Assembly: GCF_015163075.1 (NCBI RefSeq) | Contig: NZ_JADDXU010000003.1 | Location: 248,001 to 312,000, forward strand | Source: Streptomyces justiciae | GTDB lineage: Bacteria > Actinomycetota > Actinomycetes > Streptomycetales > Streptomycetaceae | Direction: 5' to 3' | Length of the DNA: 64,000 nt | In this document: piece after piece, positions 26,064 to 35,819 of the stretch | Position numbering within the stretch: the stretch's first letter is position 1 | Layout: every line of letters starts with the position of its first letter | Notes under the pieces: generated by a model | Seen by the model: only the letters and a program-made list of their open reading frames with translations | What the model was told of the DNA's origin: nothing | The model's database searches: none | Translations under genes and position numbers: made by a program

Positions 26064-26368
26064 CGCCCAGCCCACCCCCGGTTCCAGCCTCTTGTGCCCG
26101 GCGTGCGCGCGCTCGTGGCACAGGCACACCCCTACGGCTCCGCAACTATGCGCGGACCAGACCAGCTCCGCAACACGGCTCGTCCCGGTGTGACCGAGGG
26201 AAACCACTGATTTACCCCGCTATCGTCGGGCCTCCGAGCGCCGCCCTGCAACAAGCTGATGGTCCCCCTCCGTACCCGTCGCACACCCGGCGGAATCCGT
26301 TTCTCCGCGTGAGCTGCCGGAAATCCGCCGGTGATCGCCGCGTTACGCACCGCATCTAACGTCCCCTC
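26064..26368. other. Divergent promoter gap
   Basis: About 305 bases between the third regulator and the ATP-grasp operon. I see no gene on either strand beyond a possible N-terminal extension of the regulator (to 26207). It should hold both promoters; no clear operator was found. Confidence 0.45.
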
Positions 26369-27913
26369 ATGGCGGACATATTTGACGCGTACGCGTTGGC
26401 CGACGCGTGGGACGAGATGTTTGTGCGGCCGGGTGAGGTCAGGACCGCCTATGAGCCGGTGCTGGCGGCACTTCAGCCGATCGAGCCGAGTGAACTGCGC
26501 TTCCGCGCCGACCAGATGGCCCGGGCGTTCACCGACCGGGGCGTGACCTACGCCTTCGCGGGCGAGGAACGGCCCTGGCCGCTGGACCTCGTACCGAGGA
26601 TTCTCGACGCGCTGGAGTGGGATCTCATACAACGGGGGGTCGCCCAGCGGGTGCGGGCCCTGGAGGCCTATCTCGGCGACGCCTACGGGCACTGCCGGGC
26701 CTTCGAGGACGGTGTCGTGCCCTGGCGGCTGCTCCTCAACTCCCCCCACTTCCACCGGGTGGCACACGGGGTCGAACCACCCGGCGGGGTGCGCATCCAC
26801 GTCGCCGGCATCGACCTCGTACGGGACGAGGCCGGTGACTTCCGGGTCCTGGAGGACAACGTGCGGGTGCCCAGCGGGGTCTCGTACGTCATCGAGAACC
26901 GGCGGGCCATGACCCGGATCTTCCCCTCCCTCTTCGCCGAGCAGCACGTGCTGCCGGTGGACGGGTACGCGCAGAAGCTGCTCGCCGCGCTACGGAAAGC
27001 CGCTCCGGACGGGGCCGACGACCCCCGCGTCGTCGTCCTCACCCCAGGGCCGAGCAACGCGGCGTACTTCGAACACGCCCTGCTGGCCCGGCTGATGGGC
27101 GTGCAGCTGGTCGAGGGGCACGACCTGGTGTGCCGGGGCAACCGGGTGTGGATGCGGACCACGCGCGGCGAGGTGCCGGTGCATGTCGTATACCGGCGCC
27201 TCGACGACGACTTCCTCGACCCGCTGCACTTCCGGCCCGACTCGGTCATCGGCTGCCCCGGCATCATGAGCGCCGCGATGGCCGGGAACGTCACCCTCGC
27301 CAACGCCGTCGGCAACGGCATCGCCGACGACAAGCTGCTCTACACCTACGTCCCCGACCTCATCCGGTACTACCTCGGAGAGGAACCGATTCTCCCTAAC
27401 GTGGAGTCCTTCCGGCCCGACGAGCCCGGTCAGCTCGACGCCGTCCTCGACCAGATCGACCAGCTCGTCATCAAGCCGGTGGACGGGGCGGGCGGGCAGG
27501 GCATCGTCATCGGGCCCAAGGCCGACGCCGAGACCCTGCGCCGGACCCGGGAAGCCGTCGTCGCGGACCCGCGCGGCTTCATCGCCCAGCGGCCCGTCGC
27601 CCTGTCCACCTCCCCCACCCTCGCCGGAGAGCGGATGGCACCGCGCCACATCGACCTCAGGCCGTTCGCCGTCAACGACGGCAACGATGTCTGGGTGCTG
27701 CCCGGCGGCCTCACCCGGGTCGCCCTCCAGGAGGGCAACCTGATCGTCAACTCCAGCCAGGGCGGCGGCTCCAAGGACACCTGGGTACTCGCCGAGGGCC
27801 CGGCCGAACATCCGGAGGTGCCGAGCGCCGACGGACTCCCCGAGGTCGCACCCCGCCAGCTCGGTCCCGACGGCAACCCCACCTTCGTGGAGGAAGGGGC
27901 GCAGCAGCAGTGA
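26369..27913 (+). CDS. Circularly permuted type 2 ATP-grasp protein
   Basis: A 514-residue protein of the circularly permuted ATP-grasp family. Visible: VLEDNVRVPSGVSYVIENR near residue 160, GNGIADDKLLYTYVPDLIRYY near residue 313 and the nucleotide-binding LVIKPVDGAGGQGIVIGPKA near residue 367. ATP-grasp enzymes join a carboxylate to an amine via an acyl phosphate; the substrates here are unknown. First of a three-gene operon (4-base overlap with the alpha-E gene) that is conserved in many bacteria and was predicted to make or modify peptides. The C-terminal 35 residues are a low-complexity acidic tail. Confidence 0.92.
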   Translation: MADIFDAYALADAWDEMFVRPGEVRTAYEPVLAALQPIEPSELRFRADQMARAFTDRGVTYAFAGEERPWPLDLVPRILDALEWDLIQRGVAQRVRALEAYLGDAYGHCRAFEDGVVPWRLLLNSPHFHRVAHGVEPPGGVRIHVAGIDLVRDEAGDFRVLEDNVRVPSGVSYVIENRRAMTRIFPSLFAEQHVLPVDGYAQKLLAALRKAAPDGADDPRVVVLTPGPSNAAYFEHALLARLMGVQLVEGHDLVCRGNRVWMRTTRGEVPVHVVYRRLDDDFLDPLHFRPDSVIGCPGIMSAAMAGNVTLANAVGNGIADDKLLYTYVPDLIRYYLGEEPILPNVESFRPDEPGQLDAVLDQIDQLVIKPVDGAGGQGIVIGPKADAETLRRTREAVVADPRGFIAQRPVALSTSPTLAGERMAPRHIDLRPFAVNDGNDVWVLPGGLTRVALQEGNLIVNSSQGGGSKDTWVLAEGPAEHPEVPSADGLPEVAPRQLGPDGNPTFVEEGAQQQ

Positions 27914-28842
27914 GCGACGTGATCCTCTCCCGGATAGCCGAGGCACTGACCTGGACCGGCCGCTATGTCGAACGGGCGGACGCCACCGGCCGCATCCTCG
28001 ACGCCTACCTCCACCGCATGCTGGAGGACCCCTGGCGCGACGAGGACGCGGCCTGCCGGTCGCTGTACGCGATCCTCGGCGTCGACGCGGGCCCCGAACG
28101 CGTCGACATGCAGCAGGTCCTCGACCAGCTCGCCTTCGACTCCCGCTCCACCTGCTCCATCGAGGGCGCGCTCGGCGCCGCCCGCCTCAACGCCCGCAGC
28201 GCCCGCGAGGCCGTCTCCTCGGAGATGTGGGAGTGCCTCAACTCCACCTGGCACGCCCTCGCCGACCAGCGCCGCGCGGCCCGCCGTACCGGCCCCTACG
28301 CCTATCTGGAGCTCGTACGGGCCCGTGCCGCGCTGTTCTTCGGGCTCGCCGACTCCACCATGAGCCGGGACGACAGCTGGCGGTTCGTGGTGCTCGGGCG
28401 GAGCCTGGAGCGGGTGGACATGACCGTACGGCTGCTGTCGGTACGCGTGCTGGACGCCGCCCACGCGCCGGACTGGACGACGCTGCTGAGCGCGTCCGGC
28501 GCCGACGAGGCGTACGCGCGCGTGCACAGCGGTTTCGGCGACAACGCGCGCGTGGCCGAATTCCTGCTCCTGGACCGGGACTTCCCGCGCTCCGCACTGC
28601 ACGCGCTGACCACCGCCGAGGAGTGCCTCAGCGCCCTCGGCCGCCCCCGCCAGGACCCGGCCCGCCGCCCCATCGGACGCCTGCGCACCCGTCTGGAGTA
28701 CCTCGACCTGACCGCCCTCCAGGACCAGCTCCCCGCCCTCCTAGGCGACCTGCAACAGGCCTGCATGGCCTCGGCGGAGGCGGTCGCGGAGCGGTTCTTC
28801 CCGTACCAGGGGCCCGTGATCTGGGCCCAGGAAGGGGCGTGA
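27910..28842 (+). CDS. Alpha-E domain protein
   Basis: A 310-residue all-helical protein of the alpha-E family: ILSRIAEALTWTGRYVERAD at the N-terminus, SREAVSSEMWECLN-like helix near residue 95, and repeated Arg/Glu pairs (RSLERVDMTVRLL). Alpha-E proteins accompany circularly permuted ATP-grasp enzymes; their own chemistry is not known. GTG start overlaps the ATP-grasp stop by 4 bases, and the transglutaminase gene begins 4 bases after its stop, so the three are one unit. Confidence 0.9.
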   Translation: MSDVILSRIAEALTWTGRYVERADATGRILDAYLHRMLEDPWRDEDAACRSLYAILGVDAGPERVDMQQVLDQLAFDSRSTCSIEGALGAARLNARSAREAVSSEMWECLNSTWHALADQRRAARRTGPYAYLELVRARAALFFGLADSTMSRDDSWRFVVLGRSLERVDMTVRLLSVRVLDAAHAPDWTTLLSASGADEAYARVHSGFGDNARVAEFLLLDRDFPRSALHALTTAEECLSALGRPRQDPARRPIGRLRTRLEYLDLTALQDQLPALLGDLQQACMASAEAVAERFFPYQGPVIWAQEGA

Positions 28843-28846
28843 GCAG

Positions 28847-29689
28847 ATGGCGCGCCGCCTGAGGATCAAGCACGTCACGCGGGTGTCGTACGCCCAGCCC
28901 GCGGCGTCCTCCCACAACGAGGTCCGGATGACCCCGCTGACCCTGCCGGGCCAGACCACCCTGGACTCCCGGGTCACCGTCAGCCCCGCGACGTCCACCT
29001 GGTCGTACTGGGACTACTGGGGCACCCAGGTCACCGGCTTCGACCTCCTCGACCCGCACGGCGACCTCACCATCACGGCCTCCAGCCTGGTGGAGACGGC
29101 CCCGCCGGACCCCCTGCCCGAGCCGCCGTCCTGGGCGGAACTGTCGGAAAGTACGGCGAGTTCCCGCCTGTTGGAGTTCGCGGGCCCGACAGCCCGTACG
29201 ACCGTCCCCGCGAAGCTCCTCAAGAAGGCACGCAAGGCCGCCGCCGGCCTCGACCCGCATGCCACGGCCGTCGCGGTCTCCGCCCTGGTCGCCGACCGGG
29301 TCACCTACCTCCCCGGCGCCACGGGCGTGAACACCTCCGCGACCGAGGCCTGGGAACAGGGCGCCGGCGTCTGCCAGGACATCGCCCACCTCACCATCGC
29401 CCTGCTGCGCGGCCTGGGCCTGCCGACCCGGTACGTCTCCGGCTACCTCCACCCCGAGCGGGAGGCGGAGCTCCACCGCCCGGTCGCGGGACAGAGCCAC
29501 GCCTGGATCGAGTACTGGGCCGGCGACTGGTGCGGCTACGACCCGACGAACCGGACCCGCGCCGACGAGTCGCACGTCGTGGTCGGCCGCGGCCGGGACT
29601 ACGACGACGTGACCCCGCACAAGGGCATCTACCGGGGCGTGCCCGGCGGGCCGCCGGAGGTGACGGTGGAGTTCACGCGGGTGGCGTGA
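28847..29689 (+). CDS. Transglutaminase-like family protein
   Basis: A 280-residue protein. An N-terminal beta domain (RIKHVTRVSYAQPAASSHNEV) typical of bacterial transglutaminase-like proteins precedes the papain-fold core with the triad: Cys in GAGVCQDIAHLTIALLRGLG (about C176), His in SHAWIEYW, Asp in GYDPTN. No signal peptide, so it acts in the cytosol, likely as a peptidase or amide-forming partner of the ATP-grasp/alpha-E pair. Confidence 0.92.
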   Translation: MARRLRIKHVTRVSYAQPAASSHNEVRMTPLTLPGQTTLDSRVTVSPATSTWSYWDYWGTQVTGFDLLDPHGDLTITASSLVETAPPDPLPEPPSWAELSESTASSRLLEFAGPTARTTVPAKLLKKARKAAAGLDPHATAVAVSALVADRVTYLPGATGVNTSATEAWEQGAGVCQDIAHLTIALLRGLGLPTRYVSGYLHPEREAELHRPVAGQSHAWIEYWAGDWCGYDPTNRTRADESHVVVGRGRDYDDVTPHKGIYRGVPGGPPEVTVEFTRVA

Positions 29690-29755
29690 CCGCCCCCGGA
29701 GCGACTCGTGTCGCCCTTCTCCCCTTTCCGGGGCGAAGGGCGCACAATCGCCGTC

Positions 29756-30301
29756 ATGCCGACAGCGCGCCCGATCAGGCTCATGGCACTGTCCCTGACC
29801 GCCCTGCTGCTCGTCGCCGGCTGCGGCGACGACGGCGACGACCCCGGCAGCACGGCCCCGAAGCCGCACAAGGACGGGCATCTCACCTTCACCCTGCTGA
29901 CCCTGCGCTGCGGGATCACGGGCGTCACGGGCTCCCACGCGGACGCCCCGCCCGAGGGACAGTTCTGCGCCGCACGGCTGCGGGTGGAGAACAACGACCC
30001 GAACTACCACACCTACGAGTCGGCCCGGCAGCGCATCGCGGGCGTCACCGGGGACCGGTCCCGGCCCGACTCCTTCGCGATGGCGGTGCGCCGCCAGTCG
30101 GAGAAGGTGCGGCTCGGCGGCCACACCCTCATGGAGGTCGAACTCTGGTACGACGTCCCGAAGGGCGCGAAGGTCACCGGCCTGAGGGTGTCCGGCGACA
30201 ACGACCCGTCCAGCTTCACGAGCACCAAGCCGATCGGACGGGCGCCGGACGGGGTGTTCATCCCGATGACGCCCGCCGCACCGACCGCTAGTTCAACTTG
30301 A
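29756..30301 (+). CDS. Putative secreted lipoprotein
   Basis: A 181-residue lipoprotein. A basic start, hydrophobic core and lipobox LVAGC (about residues 19-23) are followed by an acidic, Asp/Gly/Pro linker and a beta-rich domain with FTLLTLRCGITGVTG and FCAARLRVENNDPNYHTYE, the pattern of DUF4352-type immunoglobulin-like extracellular domains. ATG at 29756 chosen as it gives a compact signal peptide; the ribosome site is not clear. The last 14 bases overlap the convergent sugar-binding protein gene. Function unknown. Confidence 0.75.
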   Translation: MPTARPIRLMALSLTALLLVAGCGDDGDDPGSTAPKPHKDGHLTFTLLTLRCGITGVTGSHADAPPEGQFCAARLRVENNDPNYHTYESARQRIAGVTGDRSRPDSFAMAVRRQSEKVRLGGHTLMEVELWYDVPKGAKVTGLRVSGDNDPSSFTSTKPIGRAPDGVFIPMTPAAPTASST

Positions 30302-31394
30302 TCTGGGCGCAGGCGGAGGCGAACTTCGCGGTGCAGATCTGCTTCACGGTGTAGATGCCGTCCGCGACGACCGTGCTCTTGATGTTGGACTGCGTCAGCG
30401 CGGACACCGACACCAGCTGGGCCGGGATCTCCTTGTCGGTGGGGCTGTCGACGCGGTCCTGGGTGAGCGAGTCGAACAGGATGTCCTTGCCCTGGATCTT
30501 CGCCACGGCCATCTCGGCGGCGGCCTCGGCCTCCAGCGGGTAGGACTTGTAGACGCTCATGTACTGCTCGCCGGCGACGATCCGCTGCACGGCGGCCAGT
30601 TCGGCATCCTGCCCGGTGATGGGCGGCAGGTCGGTCATGCCGGCCTCCTCCATCGCCTCGATGGCGGCGCCGGCCATGGCGTCGTTGGCGGAGTAGACGG
30701 CGGCGATGTTGTCCTTGCCGATCGAGGAGATCGCGGCGGCCATGTCCTTCTTCGCGACGGCCGGCTTCCAGCCGTCCACGTCGTACGTCTCGGAGATCGT
30801 CACCTTGCCGGTGAGCTCGGAGAGCGCGCCCGCCTTGAACTGTCCGGCGTTCGGGTCGGAGGGCGAGCCGTTGAGCATGACGATCTTGTCGGAGCTGTCG
30901 ACGCCCGAGCCCAGCGACTCGACCAACGTGCGGCCCTGCACCTCGCCGACGAGCTCGTTGTCGAAGGAGACGTAGGCGTCGATGGGGCCCTCGGCGAGCC
31001 GGTCGTAGGCGATGACCGGGATGCCGGCGGACTTGGCCTTCTTCACCATGGGGGCGATGGCGTGCGAGTCCACGGCGTCCAGCAGGATGACGTCGACCTT
31101 GTCGTCGATCATCTTCTGCATCTGGCCCGCCTGCTTCTTGGCGTCCGCCTCGCCGTTGGCGTAGACGGTCCGGCCTTCCTTCTTGGTGAGCTCCGCGACC
31201 TTCTTCTGGATGATCGGGTAGTCGAAGTCCTCGTAGCGGGTGTTCGTCGTCTCCGGCATCAGCACGCCCACGGTGACGTCGTTGCCCTTGGTCGGACTCG
31301 CGTCCGCGCTGTCCCCCGACACACCCAGGGCCCCGCAGGCGGTCAGCGACAGGGCCATCGAGGACGCGGCCATGCATATGGCGGTACGACGCAT
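30288..31394 (-). CDS. Sugar-binding lipoprotein of an ABC importer (xylose/ribose type)
   Basis: A 368-residue periplasmic-binding-protein-like lipoprotein with lipobox LTAC at about residue 20. The type I sugar-binding fold is clear: VTVGVLMPETTNTRYEDFD, VDVILLDAVDSHAIAPMVKKA, GIPVIAYDRL, VYSANDAMAGAAIEAM and ITGQDAELAAVQRI, close in pattern to XylF/ChvE proteins that deliver xylose, ribose or similar sugars. No ATPase or permease gene is nearby, so it must serve a distant transporter or act as a sensor. ATG at 31394 was chosen by the signal peptide; the frame is open further upstream. The ribosome site is weak. Confidence 0.85.
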   Translation of the reverse strand: MRRTAICMAASSMALSLTACGALGVSGDSADASPTKGNDVTVGVLMPETTNTRYEDFDYPIIQKKVAELTKKEGRTVYANGEADAKKQAGQMQKMIDDKVDVILLDAVDSHAIAPMVKKAKSAGIPVIAYDRLAEGPIDAYVSFDNELVGEVQGRTLVESLGSGVDSSDKIVMLNGSPSDPNAGQFKAGALSELTGKVTISETYDVDGWKPAVAKKDMAAAISSIGKDNIAAVYSANDAMAGAAIEAMEEAGMTDLPPITGQDAELAAVQRIVAGEQYMSVYKSYPLEAEAAAEMAVAKIQGKDILFDSLTQDRVDSPTDKEIPAQLVSVSALTQSNIKSTVVADGIYTVKQICTAKFASACAQIKLN

Positions 31395-31690
31395 TGGGGA
31401 GCTCACTTCTGGTGCCTTCCGGACGCGGGCGCAGCTTTGCGACCCAGATGACTGAAAAGCCAACGCGGCCCCGCCCCCCAGCGTCAAGCGGAACCACTTA
31501 ACGAGTGCGCAACGCCACTCTCCGCACGGACTGTGAAGAACTCGCGGAACCATCCCCAAACGCCCTTTACGGACCCTCCATTCAAGAGGAGCCCCGGCGA
31601 AGGCAAAGATCCGTACAACCAACTCCATTCCTCACGAGTCGTGATCACGACGGCTTCCGCCGACCGTTCCCCATCCGCTCAGAGGATCGA

Positions 31691-33667
31691 ATGAACCCAG
31701 CCAGACGTACGACGATCACGTCCGCCGCCGTGCTCGCCGTGACCGGCGGTCTCCTCACCACGACCGCAGCCCCCGCCTCCGCCGCGACGACCTGCACGTC
31801 GCCGGTGTTCAAGCGGCAGTTCTTCGCGAACACCACCTTCTCCGGCACCCCGAAGAAGACGGACTGCGACACCACCATCGACCAGACCTGGACCGGCGCC
31901 CCGGTCACCGGACTGCCGTCGAACAACTTCGGTGTGCGTTGGTCGGTCACCCGCGACTTCGGCTCCGGTGGGCCGTTCTCCCTCGCCGCCTCCGGACTCG
32001 ACGGGATACGGGTCTACGTCGACGGCGTACGCAAGATCGACCTGTGGAAGAACACGTCGACGACCGTCTCCAAGACCGTCAACGTCACCGTCCCGTCCGG
32101 CAAGCACACCCTCCGCGTCGACTACGTCAACTGGACCGGCAGCGCGAAGGTGAAATTCGCCTACACGCCCCGCACCTCGGCGACCATCGACAAGGTCAAG
32201 CCCCTCACCCCGACCGGCACTTCGGTGTCGTACGACGCGGCAACGGGCAAGGCCAAGCTCACCTGGGCGAAGAACAAGGAGATGGACCTCGCGGGCTACC
32301 GCGTCTACCGCCGCCTGAAGGGCACCTCCTTCGGCAGCACCCCGCTCGCGACGACCACCGGGACCTCGTACACCGACACCCCGCCGGCGACAGGCGAGAC
32401 GTACTACTACGAGGTCCGCGCCTACGACAAGGCCGGCAACGTCTCCGGTGGCACCGCCGACCAGGGCGTGACCACACTCGACACCACGGCCCCCGCCGCG
32501 CCCGCCGGCGTGGAGGACAACTGGGGCGTCGGCATGGTGGACAAGGTGACGCTGCGCTGGGACGGCAACACCGAGGCGGACATCGCCGGTTACCGGGTGT
32601 ACCGGTCCACGTCCAAGCCCGTCGCGCCCACCGCCGCGAACCTGGTGGGCTCCCCCACCAGCGCCTACTTCCAGGACACTCCGGCGCCGACCGGCGACTG
32701 GTACTACTACGTCGTCACGGCCGTCGACACGCACGGCAACGAGTCGGCCGTCTCCGGTACCGCCGAGTTCGAGACGTACGACGAGACGGCGCCGGTCTTC
32801 GTCCCGACCGATCTCAAGGCCACCGACGGCCCGGACGGGGTCACCCTCACCTGGTCCTGGAACCGGGACCAGGACGCCGACCTCGCCGGCTTCGAGGTCT
32901 ACCGCGACGGTTACTACATCGGCGACGCGACCGGCGAGTTCGTGGACCGTGACGTCGAGTTCGGCGAGACGTACAGCTACTACGTCCGCGCCGAGGACGA
33001 CGACCACAACCTGGGCCCCGCCTCGGCCGCCGTCTCTGTCACGCACACCGACCGCACGGCGCCCGGCGCGGTCACCGGCCTGACCGCGAAGTCCGCCGCG
33101 AACGGCATCCTCCTCGACTGGGACGACAGCACGGCCGAGGACTTCGACCACTACGAGGTCTACCGCGCCGAGGAGACCGACGGCGGCTCCTGGACGTACA
33201 CGAACATCACCGACAGCCTGGTGTACGGCTCGACGCAGTCCGAGAACCGGGACCCCAACCTCCCCGACGACCAGAACCTGCGCTACAAGGTCATCGCCGT
33301 CGACGCGGCCGGCAACGCCCTCGACCTCGACTCCGTGGCCTACGTCGCGGTCAACGAGTTCCTGATGAAGCCCGACATGGTGTACGCCGAGCACTCGGAC
33401 ATCCTCACCACGGGCAACGCGCAGGGCGAGATCCACATCTCCTACGACCAGTCCGCGGACACGTACGGCACCGCGGCCAAGTTCCGTGTCTACCGGTGGG
33501 ACAACTCCGCGCGTGAGTACGTCGCGCAGTTCGACACCCAGGACACCGCCGACTACTGGTTCACCGACCCGACTGCGCCCTCCGGCTCCACGGTCTTCTA
33601 CAAGATCACGGCCGTCTACCCGGACGGCACCGAGTCCGCGCCGGTGGGCACCTGGATGTTCACCTGA
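31691..33667 (+). CDS. Secreted PA14-FN3 repeat protein A
   Basis: 658 residues. Signal peptide MNPARRTTITSAAVLAVTGG... ending in PASA (about residue 33). The N-terminal domain (about 35-160: FKRQFFANTTFSGTPK, NNFGVRWSVTRDFG, GIRVYVDGVRKIDLWKN) has the PA14 carbohydrate-binding pattern; then about five fibronectin type III modules, each with LTW / LAGYRVYR / YYYEVRAYDKAGN-like strands. ATG at 31691 follows AGAGGA. First of three tandem paralogues: its first about 260 codons are almost the same as in genes B and C, and the rest differs. Probably an extracellular adhesin or polysaccharide-binding protein; no catalytic domain seen. Confidence 0.83.
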   Translation: MNPARRTTITSAAVLAVTGGLLTTTAAPASAATTCTSPVFKRQFFANTTFSGTPKKTDCDTTIDQTWTGAPVTGLPSNNFGVRWSVTRDFGSGGPFSLAASGLDGIRVYVDGVRKIDLWKNTSTTVSKTVNVTVPSGKHTLRVDYVNWTGSAKVKFAYTPRTSATIDKVKPLTPTGTSVSYDAATGKAKLTWAKNKEMDLAGYRVYRRLKGTSFGSTPLATTTGTSYTDTPPATGETYYYEVRAYDKAGNVSGGTADQGVTTLDTTAPAAPAGVEDNWGVGMVDKVTLRWDGNTEADIAGYRVYRSTSKPVAPTAANLVGSPTSAYFQDTPAPTGDWYYYVVTAVDTHGNESAVSGTAEFETYDETAPVFVPTDLKATDGPDGVTLTWSWNRDQDADLAGFEVYRDGYYIGDATGEFVDRDVEFGETYSYYVRAEDDDHNLGPASAAVSVTHTDRTAPGAVTGLTAKSAANGILLDWDDSTAEDFDHYEVYRAEETDGGSWTYTNITDSLVYGSTQSENRDPNLPDDQNLRYKVIAVDAAGNALDLDSVAYVAVNEFLMKPDMVYAEHSDILTTGNAQGEIHISYDQSADTYGTAAKFRVYRWDNSAREYVAQFDTQDTADYWFTDPTAPSGSTVFYKITAVYPDGTESAPVGTWMFT

Positions 33668-33698
33668 CCTGCCCGTACAACCAACGCCCCGTCTCACC

Positions 33699-33743
33699 GG
33701 TCCTGATCGTCGGCGGCTTTGCCCGCCGTTGACGATCAGGACC
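33699..33743. terminator. Long hairpin directly before gene B
   Basis: GGTCCTGATCGTC / GACGATCAGGACC (33699-33711, 33731-33743) is a perfect 13-base stem with a further GGCGG/CCGCC inner pairing. It ends one base before the AAAGGA ribosome site of gene B, so it may end or tune read-through from gene A, or mask the site. Confidence 0.6.
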
Positions 33744-33753
33744 AAAGGAACCG

Positions 33754-35796
33754 ATGAACCCAGCCAGACGTACGACGATCACGTCCGCCGCCGTGCTCGC
33801 CGTGACCGGCGGTCTCCTCACCACGACCGCCGCCCCCGCCTCCGCCGCGACGACCTGCACGTCGCCGGTGTTCAAGCGGCAGTTCTTCGCGAACACCACC
33901 TTCTCCGGCACCCCGAAGAAGACGGACTGCGACACCACGATCGACCAGAACTGGGGGACCAGCGCCCCCACTTCGGGCCTGCCGTCCAACAACTTCGGCG
34001 TCCGCTGGTCCGTGACCCGTGACTTCGGCTCCGGTGGGCCGTTCTCCCTCGCCGTCTCCGGGCTCGACGGGATACGGGTCTACGTCGACGGCGTACGGAA
34101 GATCGACCTGTGGAAGAACACGTCGACGACCGTCTCCAAGACCGTCAACGTCACCATCCCGTCCGGCAGTCACGCCCTCCGCGTCGACTACGTCAACTGG
34201 ACCGGCTCCGCCAAGGTCAAGTTCGCGTACACGCCCCGCACCTCCGCCACCGTCGACACGGTCAAGCCCCTTGTCCCGACGGGGACTTCGGTGTCGTACG
34301 ACGCCGCCACCGGCAAGGCCAAGCTCACCTGGTCCAAGAACAAGGAGATGGACCTCGCGGGCTACCGCGTCTACCGCCGCCTCAAGGGCACCTCCTTCGG
34401 CAGCACCCCCCTCACCACGACCACCGGGACCTCGTACACCGACACCCCGCCCCCCACCGGCGAGACGTACTACTACGAGATCCGCGCCTACGACAAAGCC
34501 GACAACGTCTCCGGCGGCACCGCCGACCAGGGTGTGACGACGGTGGACCGTACGGGGCCCGCCGCGCCTACGGGGCTGAGTGCGCACGGGGATCTGGACG
34601 GGATGGTGCTGGGGTGGGACGCCGTGTCGGGTGCGGTCGGGTACGAGGTGTTCGAGAAGGACGCGGCGACCGGTTCGTACACCCTGCTGAAGTCGCTCAC
34701 CGGCACCTCCTACCTGCACTACGTGGGCCACAACGAGACCCTGCACACCTATGTCGTGCGCTCGCTCGACGCGCTGGGCAACCCGGGCCCGTACTCGGCG
34801 CCGGTCACCTCTGACGGCATCGACCGGACCGCGCCGCCCGCGCCGTTCGACCTGGCGGTGAGCACCGACAGCGGTGACGTGCGAGTGAACTGGAAGACGC
34901 CGGAGGAACACACCCGCGACGAGCTGGACAACTACGGTCGCTTCACCGTGTACCGCTCCGTGGGCAGCACGCTCGGCGCCGACGCCGAGCGTCTGGACTG
35001 CGACTACAGCACCACGTTGGACAGCGCCAACGACGTCTACTCGTTCGGCTGCGTCGACCCCACCTGGGCGTACGCCACGACCTACACCTACGCCGTCACC
35101 TTCACCGACTGGCAGGGCAACGAGTCCGCCCCGTCCGAGACCGTGACGGTGACGACCGCCGACGGCCTCCCGCCCGCGCCGGTCACCGGCCTGACCGCGA
35201 CGCCCCGCGCCGACGGCGTGCTGCTGCGCTGGAACGCGTCCACGGACGCGGACATCGACCACTACTGGGCCGCCCGCGGCGTGCGCCAGGCCGACGGCTC
35301 CTTCAAGGCGACCGACCCGTGCACGCGCAGCACCACCGACCCGCTGACCGCCCTGTGCATCGGCATCCCGGACGGCGAGACGGCCGCCTACGCGGTCTAC
35401 GCCGTCGACAAGTGGGGCAACGCCTCGGAATGGACCATCGTCGACGCCACCGAGCTGACCATCACCCCGGGCGAGCCCATCGGCGCCGACTCCGGCGCGC
35501 TGTGGGGCGGCGGGGGCTGGACCATGCCGGGGCAGGGCGGGAACGTCCAGTGGCACTGCGAGGGCGCCGTCTGCGCGGACGTCACCGAGTACCGCGTCAG
35601 CCGCTGGAACACCGAGACGCAGACCTACGACCTGCTCGGCACCGTGGCCCCGAAGGACGGCGTCTACTACCAGTCCTACACCGACGCCACGATGCCGCTC
35701 GGCTCGATCTCCTACTACCGCGTCGTCGGCGTCCTGTCCGACGGCACCGAGACGGTCGCCGCCCACCCGTGGCAGATCCGGCCGGACCTCGTCTGA
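33754..35796 (+). CDS. Secreted PA14-FN3 repeat protein B
   Basis: 680 residues with the same signal peptide as protein A and the same PA14 module; the first about 195 coding bases differ from gene A at only two positions. After about residue 262 the sequence departs: further FN3 modules (DLDGMVLGWDAVSGAVGYEVFEK, ADGVLLRWNASTDADIDHYWAA, TEYRVSRWNTETQTYDLLG). Start ATG follows AAAGGA. Paired cysteines in the C-terminal modules (about residues 410-430 and 515-525) may form disulfides. Role as for A, probably with different ligand specificity. Confidence 0.83.
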   Translation: MNPARRTTITSAAVLAVTGGLLTTTAAPASAATTCTSPVFKRQFFANTTFSGTPKKTDCDTTIDQNWGTSAPTSGLPSNNFGVRWSVTRDFGSGGPFSLAVSGLDGIRVYVDGVRKIDLWKNTSTTVSKTVNVTIPSGSHALRVDYVNWTGSAKVKFAYTPRTSATVDTVKPLVPTGTSVSYDAATGKAKLTWSKNKEMDLAGYRVYRRLKGTSFGSTPLTTTTGTSYTDTPPPTGETYYYEIRAYDKADNVSGGTADQGVTTVDRTGPAAPTGLSAHGDLDGMVLGWDAVSGAVGYEVFEKDAATGSYTLLKSLTGTSYLHYVGHNETLHTYVVRSLDALGNPGPYSAPVTSDGIDRTAPPAPFDLAVSTDSGDVRVNWKTPEEHTRDELDNYGRFTVYRSVGSTLGADAERLDCDYSTTLDSANDVYSFGCVDPTWAYATTYTYAVTFTDWQGNESAPSETVTVTTADGLPPAPVTGLTATPRADGVLLRWNASTDADIDHYWAARGVRQADGSFKATDPCTRSTTDPLTALCIGIPDGETAAYAVYAVDKWGNASEWTIVDATELTITPGEPIGADSGALWGGGGWTMPGQGGNVQWHCEGAVCADVTEYRVSRWNTETQTYDLLGTVAPKDGVYYQSYTDATMPLGSISYYRVVGVLSDGTETVAAHPWQIRPDLV

Positions 35797-35819
35797 GCCG
35801 AAGAAGGAACACGAACCCG

